From a virus, in the IMG/VR virus record IMGVR_UViG_3300006733_000031, positions 1-33,070 of that record: DNA of 33,070 nt. One strand, 5' to 3'. The notes under the pieces were generated by a model. The model searched no databases. It worked only from the letters and a program-made list of their open reading frames with translations, and was not told the DNA's origin. Of this stretch, positions 1 through 5,890 are shown piece by piece; the first letter of the stretch is position 1; each line of letters starts with the position of its first letter. A program made the translations under genes and the position numbers.

Positions 1-12
1 ATGTGTATGTGG

Positions 13-234
13 TTATTTGTTAATATATTTATAAAGGACAGCCATGAGTATATACCAGAACGAGCAGTACAGAGCTGTCATAATAAGTATCATCGTAAAT
101 CCTACCATTGCATCTGAGAAATCATTAACTTTTCCTGCTTCCCAAGCACCCCATGCGACACCAAAGACAAGTATAGTTATTGCGCTACATGCGTGAATTC
201 TGATCAGAGTGTTGATTATTTTTTTGCTGAACAT
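13..234 (-). CDS. Small two-helix membrane protein
   Basis: Encodes 73 aa with two hydrophobic stretches (about residues 16-31 and 46-68) and a basic N-terminus, so it is probably an integral inner-membrane protein with a short central loop. No family is recognised. It is the last gene of the leftward early operon. It follows the 49-aa gene after a 4-nt gap, and a TTAAC pentamer lies 11 nt before its ATG, matching the initiation signal used across this window. Small early phage membrane proteins often act in host takeover or superinfection exclusion, but nothing here shows which. A holin role is possible but unlikely, because it sits far from the late genes. Confidence 0.7.
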   Translation of the reverse strand: MFSKKIINTLIRIHACSAITILVFGVAWGAWEAGKVNDFSDAMVGFTMILIMTALYCSFWYILMAVLYKYINK

Positions 235-238
235 AGTT

Positions 239-388
239 TTATTTGGTTAAATCTTTTGCTATTTCTAAAATCAATTTTTCTAGATCTTCATAAGAAGCGT
301 TGAAAAAACAGCTCATATGCGTATCTGTTGAACAAGAAATCCCCCACTCAGAGAGACGTTTTATTGCTTCTTTCTTTTCTTGTTTCAT
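239..388 (-). CDS. Small hypothetical protein, 49 aa
   Basis: Reading leftward from an ATG at 388 gives 49 aa: a lysine/glutamate-rich start, a Cys/His-containing middle (CSTDTHMSC) and an amphipathic C-terminal helix ending in LTK. Its ATG overlaps the TGA of the upstream 33-aa gene in an ATGA arrangement, the usual sign of translational coupling, and it ends 4 nt before the next gene. Coding status rests on this tight packing and on the absence of any other frame that fills the gap. The two Cys and one His are too few and too close to call a zinc site. No function is assigned. Confidence 0.6.
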   Translation of the reverse strand: MKQEKKEAIKRLSEWGISCSTDTHMSCFFNASYEDLEKLILEIAKDLTK

Positions 389-486
389 ATTTGTGTGATT
401 AAGAGATAAACAAATGTTGCAGCCCAGCTTGCTATGAATATCCAGAACGCTGCCCAGAATATTCTAAATAAAATGTCAGGTTTCAT
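385..486 (-). CDS. 33-aa single-pass membrane peptide
   Basis: A 33-aa peptide starting MKPDILFRIF, in which almost everything after residue 5 is hydrophobic or aromatic (three Trp), compatible with one membrane-spanning helix. It starts inside the end of the 118-aa gene (11-nt overlap, different frame) and its TGA overlaps the ATG of the next gene. This chain of overlaps is the main evidence that it is real. Phage early regions often carry such micro-membrane peptides that target host envelope functions. No homologue is recognised, and a non-coding explanation cannot be excluded. Confidence 0.5.
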   Translation of the reverse strand: MKPDILFRIFWAAFWIFIASWAATFVYLLITQI

Positions 487-832
487 AGGATGTGAGGTTA
501 TGATCTTTTAAATGATTTTTAGATAAACTTTGATAACAACTTAATTTCGTTTCAAGTGCTTTTACGTTAGCGTATGCTTTATTATAATCAGCAGAGGTTT
601 TACTTAATCCAGTCAAATAATCCTGATACTCATTGTCTCCCAAGGCACGTCTTTGTATCTCTGCTTGTGAGAATTCTTCTTCAGAATGTTTCAATTCGTA
701 GACTGCTAAAACAGCTTTCTTTTGATTATCCAGATTTTCGTGCTCGGTTTTAGCACGCGCATATTCAGCGTAAACTTTGTTACAGTTTTGAATAATCGAA
801 CGCAGTCCTCTATTTATCATCGGTAGATCCAT
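476..832 (-). CDS. Coiled-coil hypothetical protein, 118 aa
   Basis: A 118-aa protein rich in Glu, Lys, Ala and Leu, with long predicted helices (about residues 14-65 and 75-105). A charged segment around ALGDNEYQDYLTGLSK separates the two helices. It is probably cytoplasmic and oligomeric through coiled coils. It has no Cys cluster, no signal peptide and no nuclease motif. Its ATG lies inside the end of the 40-aa gene upstream, and its own 3' end overlaps the 33-aa peptide gene. It belongs to the leftward early operon downstream of the SSB-like and exonuclease genes, so it may be an accessory DNA-metabolism or takeover protein. That is inference from position only. Confidence 0.7.
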   Translation of the reverse strand: MDLPMINRGLRSIIQNCNKVYAEYARAKTEHENLDNQKKAVLAVYELKHSEEEFSQAEIQRRALGDNEYQDYLTGLSKTSADYNKAYANVKALETKLSCYQSLSKNHLKDHNLTSYET

Positions 833-932
833 CTAACAATAAATTAATAATTATTTGTTGCTGTTCTGCGATCTTTTTCCATTTAAGTAATTGCTGGTAT
901 ATAAATTCTTGATTTTGTTCGGTAATGTTCAT
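810..932 (-). CDS. Small hypothetical protein, 40 aa
   Basis: Reading leftward from an ATG at 932 gives 40 aa, glutamine-rich (QEFIYQQLLKW, then EQQQIIINLL), predicted as one amphipathic helix with a short acidic tail. The ATG forms an ATGA overlap with the stop of the 83-aa gene, and the end overlaps the next gene by 23 nt in another frame. These overlaps support translation in a packed operon. No function is recognised. It could be a small adaptor helix or a leader whose translation lets ribosomes reach the 118-aa gene. Confidence 0.5.
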   Translation of the reverse strand: MNITEQNQEFIYQQLLKWKKIAEQQQIIINLLLDGSTDDK

Positions 933-1180
933 GTTAATTTATCTATTATTTCATTCATATTTTTTTCTAAATCGTTTAATCTTCTTCTTACTGTTCCTAA
1001 TTCGTGTGCATGAAAATTAAGTAATTCAGATATGTTTTCTTGCATGGCCTGAGTAAATCCATATGCTGAGGGTTCAACACTAGTTTTTTTTCTCATTCTT
1101 CCCGATTTATAATAATACCATTTTTCATAGAATTTTTTAAGCCTAGGTCTTTTAGTTTTTCTGATCTTAATTTTTTTCAT
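929..1180 (-). CDS. Basic hypothetical protein, 83 aa
   Basis: An 83-aa protein with a very basic N-terminal half (KKIKIRKTKRPRLKKF, later RMRKK) and a C-terminal coiled-coil-like helix ending EKNMNEIIDKLT. The basic arm would suit nucleic-acid binding, and the helix would suit dimerisation. No known domain is recognised. It overlaps the genes on both sides by 4 nt (ATGA), so it is probably translationally coupled to the acidic 78-aa protein upstream and the 40-aa protein downstream. The alternation of a basic and an acidic partner is notable but not proof of interaction. Confidence 0.65.
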   Translation of the reverse strand: MKKIKIRKTKRPRLKKFYEKWYYYKSGRMRKKTSVEPSAYGFTQAMQENISELLNFHAHELGTVRRRLNDLEKNMNEIIDKLT

Positions 1181-1413
1181 AAATCACATATTAAAAATAA
1201 TAAATCTGTATACTTTTTAAATAATTCACTTTTTCTTCTATTGCCCTTACAAAGATTGTCCAAATCTTCTTTAAATTGTATTTCTAAAGCTGTAGGATCA
1301 ATTTCACTTAAAGTAGTACACATACATCCATCATCACGATCATTATGGCAATCATGATTATCTATGTCTTCTTCTGTCCATATATTGCCGTTCATGTCTT
1401 TATATAATTTCAT
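1177..1413 (-). CDS. Acidic Cys/His-containing hypothetical protein, 78 aa
   Basis: A 78-aa acidic protein. The N-terminal part has a cluster of Asp, His and Cys (NHDCHNDRDDGCMC, about residues 19-32) that could bind a metal. The rest is helical. The ATG at 1413 is chosen over an upstream TTG because a TTAAC pentamer stands 10 nt before it, the same signal as at other genes here. The gene ends in an ATGA overlap with the 83-aa gene. Function is unknown. The metal-site reading is a guess from residue spacing. Confidence 0.65.
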   Translation of the reverse strand: MKLYKDMNGNIWTEEDIDNHDCHNDRDDGCMCTTLSEIDPTALEIQFKEDLDNLCKGNRRKSELFKKYTDLLFLICDL

Positions 1414-1424
1414 AGTTTTCAAGG

Positions 1425-1832
1425 TTAAAATGGTAAATCATTGGAATAATCATATTCTTTTTCAGGTGGTGGATCTGGAGGTGGTGGCTCCTCCTCTAAC
1501 GTCTCAGCAGGCGTGCCTCCCTTTGATTCTAAGAGATTTAATCTCTCTTCTAGTAGTTTGACTCGTTTTTCTAGCAAATGTGTTTCAGAGGGAAGTTTAA
1601 AGTTGATGAAGTCACCACTCTTTTCTACATCTAATTCTACCGTTTGTCCTTCTTTGAGATTATTTGTTTGATCTTTGTAGTCGCACATACCCATCCGCAC
1701 ATCTTTTCCGTCGAGTCCTGTGGTGAATATAGTGACATAAGCGAACTTGTTTCCACGTTTGTCGACATATTCTGTACCGTCTTTTTTGTGTGTGTTGCGG
1801 TAAATCTTATTAATTTTTATAGATTTAAGCAT
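1425..1832 (-). CDS. SSB-like single-stranded DNA-binding protein
   Basis: A 135-aa protein. Residues 1-80 have the alternating beta pattern of an OB-fold. Residues about 84-103 form a helix (LEKRVKLLEERLNLLE). A proline-rich acidic linker (PPPPDPPPEKE) leads to the C-terminal tip SNDLPF. Bacterial and phage SSBs end in an acidic tip of the DDIPF type that docks partner proteins, so this ending is strong support. The likely role is to coat single-stranded DNA during replication or recombination and recruit partners. The gene overlaps the end of the exonuclease gene upstream by 16 nt, the usual pairing in phage recombination modules. The 80-residue core is shorter than the E. coli SSB fold, so a divergent OB protein is also possible. 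Confidence 0.72.
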   Translation of the reverse strand: MLKSIKINKIYRNTHKKDGTEYVDKRGNKFAYVTIFTTGLDGKDVRMGMCDYKDQTNNLKEGQTVELDVEKSGDFINFKLPSETHLLEKRVKLLEERLNLLESKGGTPAETLEEEPPPPDPPPEKEYDYSNDLPF

Positions 1833-2575
1833 GGTTGATTGGTTTTATTAAATTTTAGTTCTTTCATACGGCGGTGCAGGGTTAAAGCCCCTAGAAAAGC
1901 TTCAAGATTTTGTTCGAAGTCGTTCATATGTTGTACCTCGAATGCCCCATCTTTCCCGCACCGCACGATGATAGTATGGTCCACTTTAATACTTGGAAAC
2001 TCCTCTTGTAAAGCTTGTTTATAAGCAGCCAGTTGGAGCCAGTATTCGTCCCATATTCCGCTAGATGTTTTTATGTCTCCCGCTACGGTCTTGCCGTCTA
2101 TGACTGCCGTGAAATCCATTGTGCCTGCGTAACCGTGTTTCTTTGAGTAAATGATTCTTTCGCTGTCTCTGAACTCTACTTCATTCTCAGTAGCCCATTT
2201 TAAGAATTGTTCGACAGCTCTTCTCAACATGGGATTGGTTGGCATTTTAGGATCTTCTTTTAAAATATATTGCTCGACCCACGTGTGGAACATAGTCCCG
2301 ATGTCTGCTGCTCGTGTAGTAAAATCACGATGCGCTTTTTTACAATTATCCACAAGACTTTTCTTTTCAATCTCGTCAATAGCTTTACCAACTTGTAAAT
2401 GTTTTTCTATGTATTCACTTGCTTTGTTCGCACTCCAGTATATGAGCGCAGGTTTAGCAATTATGTTGAGGACGCTGGTAACTCCGTCAACAGTTTCTCC
2501 GTCAACAGTATAGTGGTGTCGCTCCTCGTTGAATTTTAATTCAATCTCCCCATTGTACATTTTAGTTATTTCCAT
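1817..2575 (-). CDS. RecB/Cas4-like PD-(D/E)XK exonuclease
   Basis: A 252-aa nuclease of the RecB/Cas4-like PD-(D/E)XK superfamily. Visible motifs, in order, are a conserved His in GTMFHTWVE (H97, E101), the GTMDF motif (D154), the D-x-K core GDIKTSSG (D167, K169), and the YWLQLAAYKQAL motif (Q181, Y185) typical of this branch. No Cys cluster for an iron-sulfur centre is seen, so it resembles the phage exonuclease branch more than Cas4 proper. The likely role is processing double-strand DNA ends for recombination or replication, with the adjacent SSB-like protein as partner. A TTAAC pentamer 11 nt upstream supports the start. No RecT/Beta-type annealing protein was recognised nearby. Confidence 0.85.
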   Translation of the reverse strand: MEITKMYNGEIELKFNEERHHYTVDGETVDGVTSVLNIIAKPALIYWSANKASEYIEKHLQVGKAIDEIEKKSLVDNCKKAHRDFTTRAADIGTMFHTWVEQYILKEDPKMPTNPMLRRAVEQFLKWATENEVEFRDSERIIYSKKHGYAGTMDFTAVIDGKTVAGDIKTSSGIWDEYWLQLAAYKQALQEEFPSIKVDHTIIVRCGKDGAFEVQHMNDFEQNLEAFLGALTLHRRMKELKFNKTNQPCLNL

Positions 2576-2579
2576 ATTG

Positions 2580-2786
2580 TTAGTTGGTTAAACCAGAATT
2601 GATATCATCATAATAATTATTCCATTTTTCATTTTCACATGTTTTAGCGAATCGTTGATGTCCATAATATTCACTTTCTAAACGACGAATACTGCTTCTA
2701 GTGTCACTAAAAGCACATCCGAACGAACAATAGAAATCAGTGTTGTGCAACGATTTTTTGCACACTAGGCATTTGAGTGGCTTCAT
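2580..2786 (-). CDS. Small zinc-finger protein, 68 aa
   Basis: A 68-aa protein with a CLVCKKSL motif at residues 6-13 and a second pair, CSFGC, at residues 20-24. The CxxC...CxxxC arrangement is expected to bind one zinc ion. The rest is polar and rich in Asn and Tyr. A TTAAC pentamer 10 nt upstream supports the ATG. It lies between the ribbon-helix-helix gene and the exonuclease gene, so it could be a transcription or DNA-repair accessory factor. Similar tiny treble-clef-like proteins are common in phages and mostly uncharacterised. Confidence 0.65.
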   Translation of the reverse strand: MKPLKCLVCKKSLHNTDFYCSFGCAFSDTRSSIRRLESEYYGHQRFAKTCENEKWNNYYDDINSGLTN

Positions 2787-2797
2787 AGGAATGGTGG

Positions 2798-2935
2798 TTA
2801 AGATTTATTTTCTACTTCTTTTGTCATGATAGTTCTAACGTATGCGCTCCGGGACAATCCAAATGCTCTTGACGCATTGTCTAGCTTTTTTAAGAGTTCT
2901 TCAGAAACGTTGATCATAATCCTGATATTATTCAT
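2798..2935 (-). CDS. Ribbon-helix-helix DNA-binding protein, 45 aa
   Basis: Reading leftward from an ATG at 2935 gives 45 aa. The pattern is a short beta strand (NIRIMINVS), helix A (EELLKKLDNASRAFG), the turn LSRSAYVR and helix B to the end. This is the CopG/Arc/MetJ ribbon-helix-helix fold, which dimerises and reads DNA with the strand. It is the first gene after a good sigma70-like promoter with internal dyad symmetry, so it probably autoregulates the leftward operon below it. No toxin partner follows it, so an antitoxin role is less likely. Confidence 0.75.
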   Translation of the reverse strand: MNNIRIMINVSEELLKKLDNASRAFGLSRSAYVRTIMTKEVENKS

Positions 2936-2960
2936 ATTACTTTTATTATGTGACAGCTAC

Positions 2961-2990
2961 ATGATAGCATGCTGGTAGCAAGGTTGTCAA
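2961..2990 (-). promoter_or_regulatory. Sigma70-like leftward promoter with dyad operator
   Basis: On the minus strand the -35 TTGACA (2985-2990) is separated by 18 nt from the -10 TATCAT (2961-2966), 26 nt before the ribbon-helix-helix start codon. The spacer and -10 contain a GCTAC...GTAGC inverted repeat with an AGCATGCT palindrome inside, which suits an operator for a small dimeric regulator such as the adjacent ribbon-helix-helix protein. A perfect -35 hexamer in AT-rich DNA makes chance less likely, but no transcript data exist. Confidence 0.6.
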
Positions 2991-2998
2991 ATGAAAAA

Positions 2999-3397
2999 TC
3001 AAATTTCTTTTCTAAATTCTAAAAATTCTATTAATTCTTTTCGGTCGAGGATTTCTTTTTCTCCAGTGATTAAATTTTCTACAAATGTTCTGTCATATGG
3101 GGGATTGCCTTTGACTATATATGCTTCAAATTTATGCTTAGCGATCTTGTTAATATATTTAAAAACCTTTGCTAAAACTGTTAACGCTTCTAACTGTGAC
3201 GCCGGCGTTTTTTCTCTTTCGTGTTTGGATTCTATTATCCTTAAAATCTTTTTACTGCGTTTGTATTGGAGCATGTCAATGTTGATAACCGTCATTTGTT
3301 TTGAACATTCTGTGTGTGCAAATTCGTTAAGGTCTGATCCGAAATATTTTAATTTCCTTTCTTTGTCTAATTGTTTTTTTGATTTAAAGTTAAGCAT
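2999..3397 (-). CDS. Putative PD-(D/E)XK-type nuclease, 132 aa
   Basis: A 132-aa protein with the spacing of a minimal PD-(D/E)XK nuclease: D41 in INIDMLQ, E56-S-K58 in IIESKHE, then SQLEAL with a Gln one helix later. A conserved-looking C-terminal part contains GNPPYD. Such small phage enzymes include Holliday-junction-resolvase and nickase-like types, and here it follows the methyltransferase. The ATG at 3397 is preferred over an upstream TTG. It overlaps the end of the methyltransferase gene by 8 nt. A restriction-like pair with the methyltransferase is possible but unproven. Confidence 0.55.
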   Translation of the reverse strand: MLNFKSKKQLDKERKLKYFGSDLNEFAHTECSKQMTVINIDMLQYKRSKKILRIIESKHEREKTPASQLEALTVLAKVFKYINKIAKHKFEAYIVKGNPPYDRTFVENLITGEKEILDRKELIEFLEFRKEI

Positions 3398-4451
3398 GGA
3401 ATCTTGATTTAGAAATATTAAAAGATTGCTCGTCAATCTCAACGCCGATAGCTTTGCGTTTAAGTTGATGAGCTATATGTGGAAAAGTTCCAGATCCCAT
3501 AAACGGATCAAGGGCTGTGTCACCTGGGCTTGAGAACGCTTCAATTAATTTTGATGCTCCGTCTTCTCCTTGTTGCCAATCGTGTCCGTCTTTTTCCATT
3601 TTATCATCACCTACGTAATCCTGAAAAACTTCTGGAATCTTTTTGAATGGAGGTTTCTGGAAGACAAGCACTGGTTTCCATCTACACATAACCCCTCTGG
3701 GATGAATGATTTGTGTAGATCCTGTATGATATAAACAGAACGTCCAATAATAATCTAAATGTTCAGACAATCTTTGGTAAACTTCCGGAAGATGTAATTG
3801 TCCTGAATAACATACGAGAAATCCTGAAGGTTTTAAAACGTTTGCTGCTAATTTCGCGAGATCGCTCCATAGCGGAAGATACTCTTGTGGATATGGAGGA
3901 TCTGTTAAGATTAGATCAATTGATTCTGGTTCAAAATGAATATTTCTAAAGTCATCATTATAAAATTTCGCAGGAACGCCGGCGTTTTTCCCTTGCTCGG
4001 CGGACTCATTCCTGCGCTTTTCTTTCTGGAATAATTTTATTTCGCTTCTTAATCGTTTTGCTGACCAACCATTGTCTTCTGCTAAAACAAGCATTTCTTC
4101 TTGTTCGTTGGCTTCCAAGCCGGCAACTTCTTGATGATGCGCAAAGCTTAGATTGTTACGTCGACTTAACATTTGAACATGTTCGCAGACAAATTTGATT
4201 TGCCTTAATGTGTCGTAAGTGTATTTAGTTTCTTCTAACGCTTGTGAATATATTTCACCATATTTTTGTTCGCCAAAAGCTATCCAGTCACCCACCCACC
4301 ATTGAACAGACTTAGTAGTTGATTGAAGTAATTCACCTAATTCGCACCAGTCTCCATAACTTATATTTTGATCTATTTCTAATCCGGATTCGTTAAATTT
4401 ACACTTTGAAGAAACGAGTTTACCTTGCTCGTATTGGATTAGTTGTGTCAT
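3390..4451 (-). CDS. DNA amino-methyltransferase (N6-adenine or N4-cytosine)
   Basis: A 353-aa protein. Residues about 160-353 form a SAM-dependent DNA amino-methyltransferase. The catalytic motif TDPPY (D184-Y187) comes before the SAM-binding motif DPFMGSGT (315-322), followed by AIGVEID. That order is the beta class. Residues 1-150 are a helical N-terminal extension with no methyltransferase motif and a helix-rich WWVGDWIAFGEQ start, perhaps for target recognition or DNA binding. The likely role is modifying phage DNA against host restriction, or epigenetic control. The ATG at 4451 is preferred over a GTG at 4490 because CTAAC stands 9 nt upstream and the longer form would extend to the -10 region. 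It is the first gene of the leftward unit. Confidence 0.88.
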   Translation of the reverse strand: MTQLIQYEQGKLVSSKCKFNESGLEIDQNISYGDWCELGELLQSTTKSVQWWVGDWIAFGEQKYGEIYSQALEETKYTYDTLRQIKFVCEHVQMLSRRNNLSFAHHQEVAGLEANEQEEMLVLAEDNGWSAKRLRSEIKLFQKEKRRNESAEQGKNAGVPAKFYNDDFRNIHFEPESIDLILTDPPYPQEYLPLWSDLAKLAANVLKPSGFLVCYSGQLHLPEVYQRLSEHLDYYWTFCLYHTGSTQIIHPRGVMCRWKPVLVFQKPPFKKIPEVFQDYVGDDKMEKDGHDWQQGEDGASKLIEAFSSPGDTALDPFMGSGTFPHIAHQLKRKAIGVEIDEQSFNISKSRFHA

Positions 4452-4480
4452 ACTGTATTTGTTAGTTGTTAAACGCTGAC

Positions 4481-4519
4481 ATTGTAGCACTCCTTCCGCA
4501 GAAATGCAAGGAGTGTTAC
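4481..4519 (-). promoter_or_regulatory. Leftward promoter overlapped by a 12-bp dyad (putative operator)
   Basis: On the minus strand, -35 TTGCAT (4504-4509) and -10 TACAAT (4481-4486) have an ideal 17-nt spacer, about 30 nt before the methyltransferase ATG. A 12-bp inverted repeat covers the same bases: the plus-strand left arm GTAGCACTCCTT (4484-4495) and right arm AAGGAGTGTTAC (4508-4519), with one wobble and a 12-nt centre. Such a dyad across -35 to -10 is what a dimeric repressor would use. On the plus strand it is followed by TTTTT, so it could also act as a terminator for rightward transcripts, but no rightward gene precedes it. Confidence 0.6.
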
Positions 4520-4526
4520 TTTTTAC

Positions 4527-4568
4527 TTGATTTATTTCTTGATTCGCTTATGATGACACTGGTAGTAT
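4527..4568 (+). promoter_or_regulatory. Candidate rightward promoters for the initiator gene
   Basis: Two overlapping sigma70-like pairs precede the initiator ATG at 4585. The first is TTGATT (4527-4532), 16-nt spacer, TATGAT (4549-4554). The second is TTGATT (4539-4544), 18-nt spacer, TAGTAT (4563-4568). The second would give a very short leader. Which one is used cannot be told from sequence. Together with the leftward promoter they make this a divergent early control region. Confidence 0.4.
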
Positions 4569-4584
4569 CCATTAATAAGCTCCT

Positions 4585-5241
4585 ATGTATACGACGATTG
4601 TTCACCCGTTGAGAAAGATGTATAATATGTCTATTAATGAATATTGTGTGCTTGAGGCTGTGCACAATTTATCAAACAACACCAAGTATGACGGTTGGTG
4701 TGTCCTTTCATTTGAAAAGATTGCGGCGGCGCTTGATTTAAGCAGACCTACGGTTATTCGTGCGTTTAAAAAATTGGAAGGAACTAGTCTCATAGAAAAG
4801 CGCAGGCAAACCAAGCAAGACACTGCTGTGAGAACATGTGACGAGTGGAACGAATGGTTTATGCCAGAAAAAGCACATTTGCTGGTAGGGATGAAAACTA
4901 ATAACAATGAAATTGTTGGAATCATTCCAAAGCCTGGTTCTGATGGTGACACCACTAGTATCAAGTTGACACCAGACCAGTATCAAAATGATACTGCAAC
5001 TAGTATCAAAATGATACCTAATACTAATAAAGATACTAATAATAATATAACCACTACAGGAGTTGACAAAAAGTTAATTAAATGGTTAAAAGGGATGGAA
5101 GACGTTTCGTCTCCTAAAGGACTAGCATCTACCTACTTGAAAAGGTATGATTGGCGGGCGATTGACAAAGCACTGGGGAACTTGTGTTGTACCAGTAGGT
5201 CAAAGTTTACTGAATTATGTGAACATTATGGAAATATTTAA
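4585..5241 (+). CDS. Winged-helix replication initiator-like protein
   Basis: A 218-aa protein. Residues about 10-80 are a winged helix-turn-helix (NEYCVLEAVHNLSN, then LSFEKIAAALDLSRPTVIRAFKKLEGTSLIEKRR), the MarR/GntR-like fold used by phage replication initiators of the lambda O type. A low-complexity linker (about 120-160) follows. A helical C-terminal domain (about 160-218) resembles the separate 67-aa protein encoded at 5887. The linker-coding DNA carries three 15-bp repeats spaced 22-23 bp, then AT-rich DNA, as in initiator genes that contain their own origin. The inferred role is binding the origin and loading a host helicase. A plain transcription regulator is the alternative. Confidence 0.65.
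   Translation: MYTTIVHPLRKMYNMSINEYCVLEAVHNLSNNTKYDGWCVLSFEKIAAALDLSRPTVIRAFKKLEGTSLIEKRRQTKQDTAVRTCDEWNEWFMPEKAHLLVGMKTNNNEIVGIIPKPGSDGDTTSIKLTPDQYQNDTATSIKMIPNTNKDTNNNITTTGVDKKLIKWLKGMEDVSSPKGLASTYLKRYDWRAIDKALGNLCCTSRSKFTELCEHYGNI
4958..5045 (+). repeat. Iteron-like repeats plus AT-rich segment (candidate origin)
   Basis: Three copies of GTATCAAnnTGAyAC occur at 4958-4972, 4980-4994 and 5003-5017, spaced 22 and 23 bp apart, about two helical turns. Each is itself nearly palindromic. Copies 2 and 3 are identical. They are followed at 5021-5045 by AT-rich DNA with repeated TACTAATAA-like words, as expected for a DNA unwinding element. The repeats lie in the linker-coding part of the initiator-like gene, the arrangement known from lambda-type origins. 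They could instead reflect a repeated Thr-Ser-Ile-Lys peptide, but the palindromy favours a protein-binding site. Confidence 0.55.
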
Positions 5242-5271
5242 CAATTAGTATTTAGGACTCTCAGCAGAAAT

Positions 5272-5486
5272 GTTGAGTTGGAGAGAATGGCTCTTTGGCT
5301 CTCAACTTAGCTGGTGGCGGAATAGGTAGACGCTAGCCATAACGCAGGAGTGAACGCCTGTTTATAGCTTCACGGGGCTTTCTGTGGGGCGGTAGAGGTA
5401 AGAAGTGAAAAGCTGGAGTGCTTTCGTGGCCACGCAACCTCAACAATCTTATGCAAGGTGCAAATCCTTGCCCAGCTAATGTTGAG
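5272..5486 (+). ncRNA. tRNA-Leu-derived structured RNA with ~85-nt insertion
   Basis: Positions 5308-5478 have a tRNA frame. The acceptor TAGCTGG (5308-5314) pairs perfectly with CCAGCTA (5472-5478). A tRNA-Leu-like D arm lies at 5317-5333 (GCG stem, G18-G19 present). A T arm has stem CAAGG/CCTTG (5454-5470) and loop TGCAAAT, in which U55 is replaced by G. Between the arms are about 120 nt instead of the roughly 35 expected, with a hairpin at 5335-5369 and a nested stem at 5395-5441. No CCA is encoded. The flanking CTCAAC (5301-5306) can pair with GTTGAG either at 5272-5277 or at 5481-5486. It is not a normal tRNA, and no group I intron core is seen. Candidates are a tRNA mimic, a stable phage RNA or an intron-bearing tRNA. 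Confidence 0.6.
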
Positions 5487-5503
5487 GGTTCTGAATATTA
5501 AAT

Positions 5504-5890
5504 ATGAGTAATATGAGTAATTGGTTAAAAAGGGTAAAAACAGGCAAGAAAAAGAGGGGGCGGGCAGAGTGGATTGAATCTACGGTGGTGAACCGAGAAA
5601 TGTTTGTGCAAGCCCAGTCTACGATCAGGAAGGGAGATCGTCACTTTTACAAGAGACATATTGTTTGTTGCGCTGAATGTGGGAACAAGTTTAAGATGGA
5701 TAGGAATAAGGCTCGTGCTTATGATCATAGTGGATGGAAAAAGAAATGTCCTCTTTGCAAAAGTGAGCCTGAAAAGAAATATTTAATGGTTGGTAAGAAG
5801 CAGAAGTTAACGATAAAAAGATTACACGAAGCTCAAGGATGCACTGTTAGAAAAATGACCTTAGAAGAAAAAAAGAAATTTAAAGTATGA
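5504..5890 (+). CDS. Basic zinc-ribbon protein, 128 aa
   Basis: A 128-aa very basic protein. A CAEC motif (C56, C59) and a CPLC motif (C82, C85) are separated by about 22 residues, the spacing of a zinc ribbon. The N-terminus (KRVKTGKKKRGR) and C-terminus (EEKKKFKV) are lysine-rich, suggesting nucleic-acid binding. The start is the first of two in-phase ATGAGTAAT repeats at 5504 and 5513, and either could be used. It follows the tRNA-derived RNA by about 20 nt and overlaps the next gene by 4 nt, so it could share a transcript with, or act on, that RNA. No specific family is recognised. Confidence 0.65.
   Translation: MSNMSNWLKRVKTGKKKRGRAEWIESTVVNREMFVQAQSTIRKGDRHFYKRHIVCCAECGNKFKMDRNKARAYDHSGWKKKCPLCKSEPEKKYLMVGKKQKLTIKRLHEAQGCTVRKMTLEEKKKFKV

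Noticed and set aside
4484-4524. Rightward Rho-independent terminator (12-bp stem plus TTTTT).
   Set aside because: No rightward gene lies upstream in the window, and the dyad covers a good leftward promoter, so an operator is the better reading. Both could hold.
5270-5329. A 19-codon ORF (four Trp) just before and into the tRNA-derived RNA, like a leader peptide.
   Set aside because: It overlaps the D arm, has no initiation pentamer at the usual distance, and its bases are explained by the hairpin and tRNA frame.
5308-5478. Group I intron or tmRNA.
   Set aside because: The insertion is too small and shows no P7/guanosine-site core, and the D stem is intact, unlike tmRNA. A covariance search would settle it.
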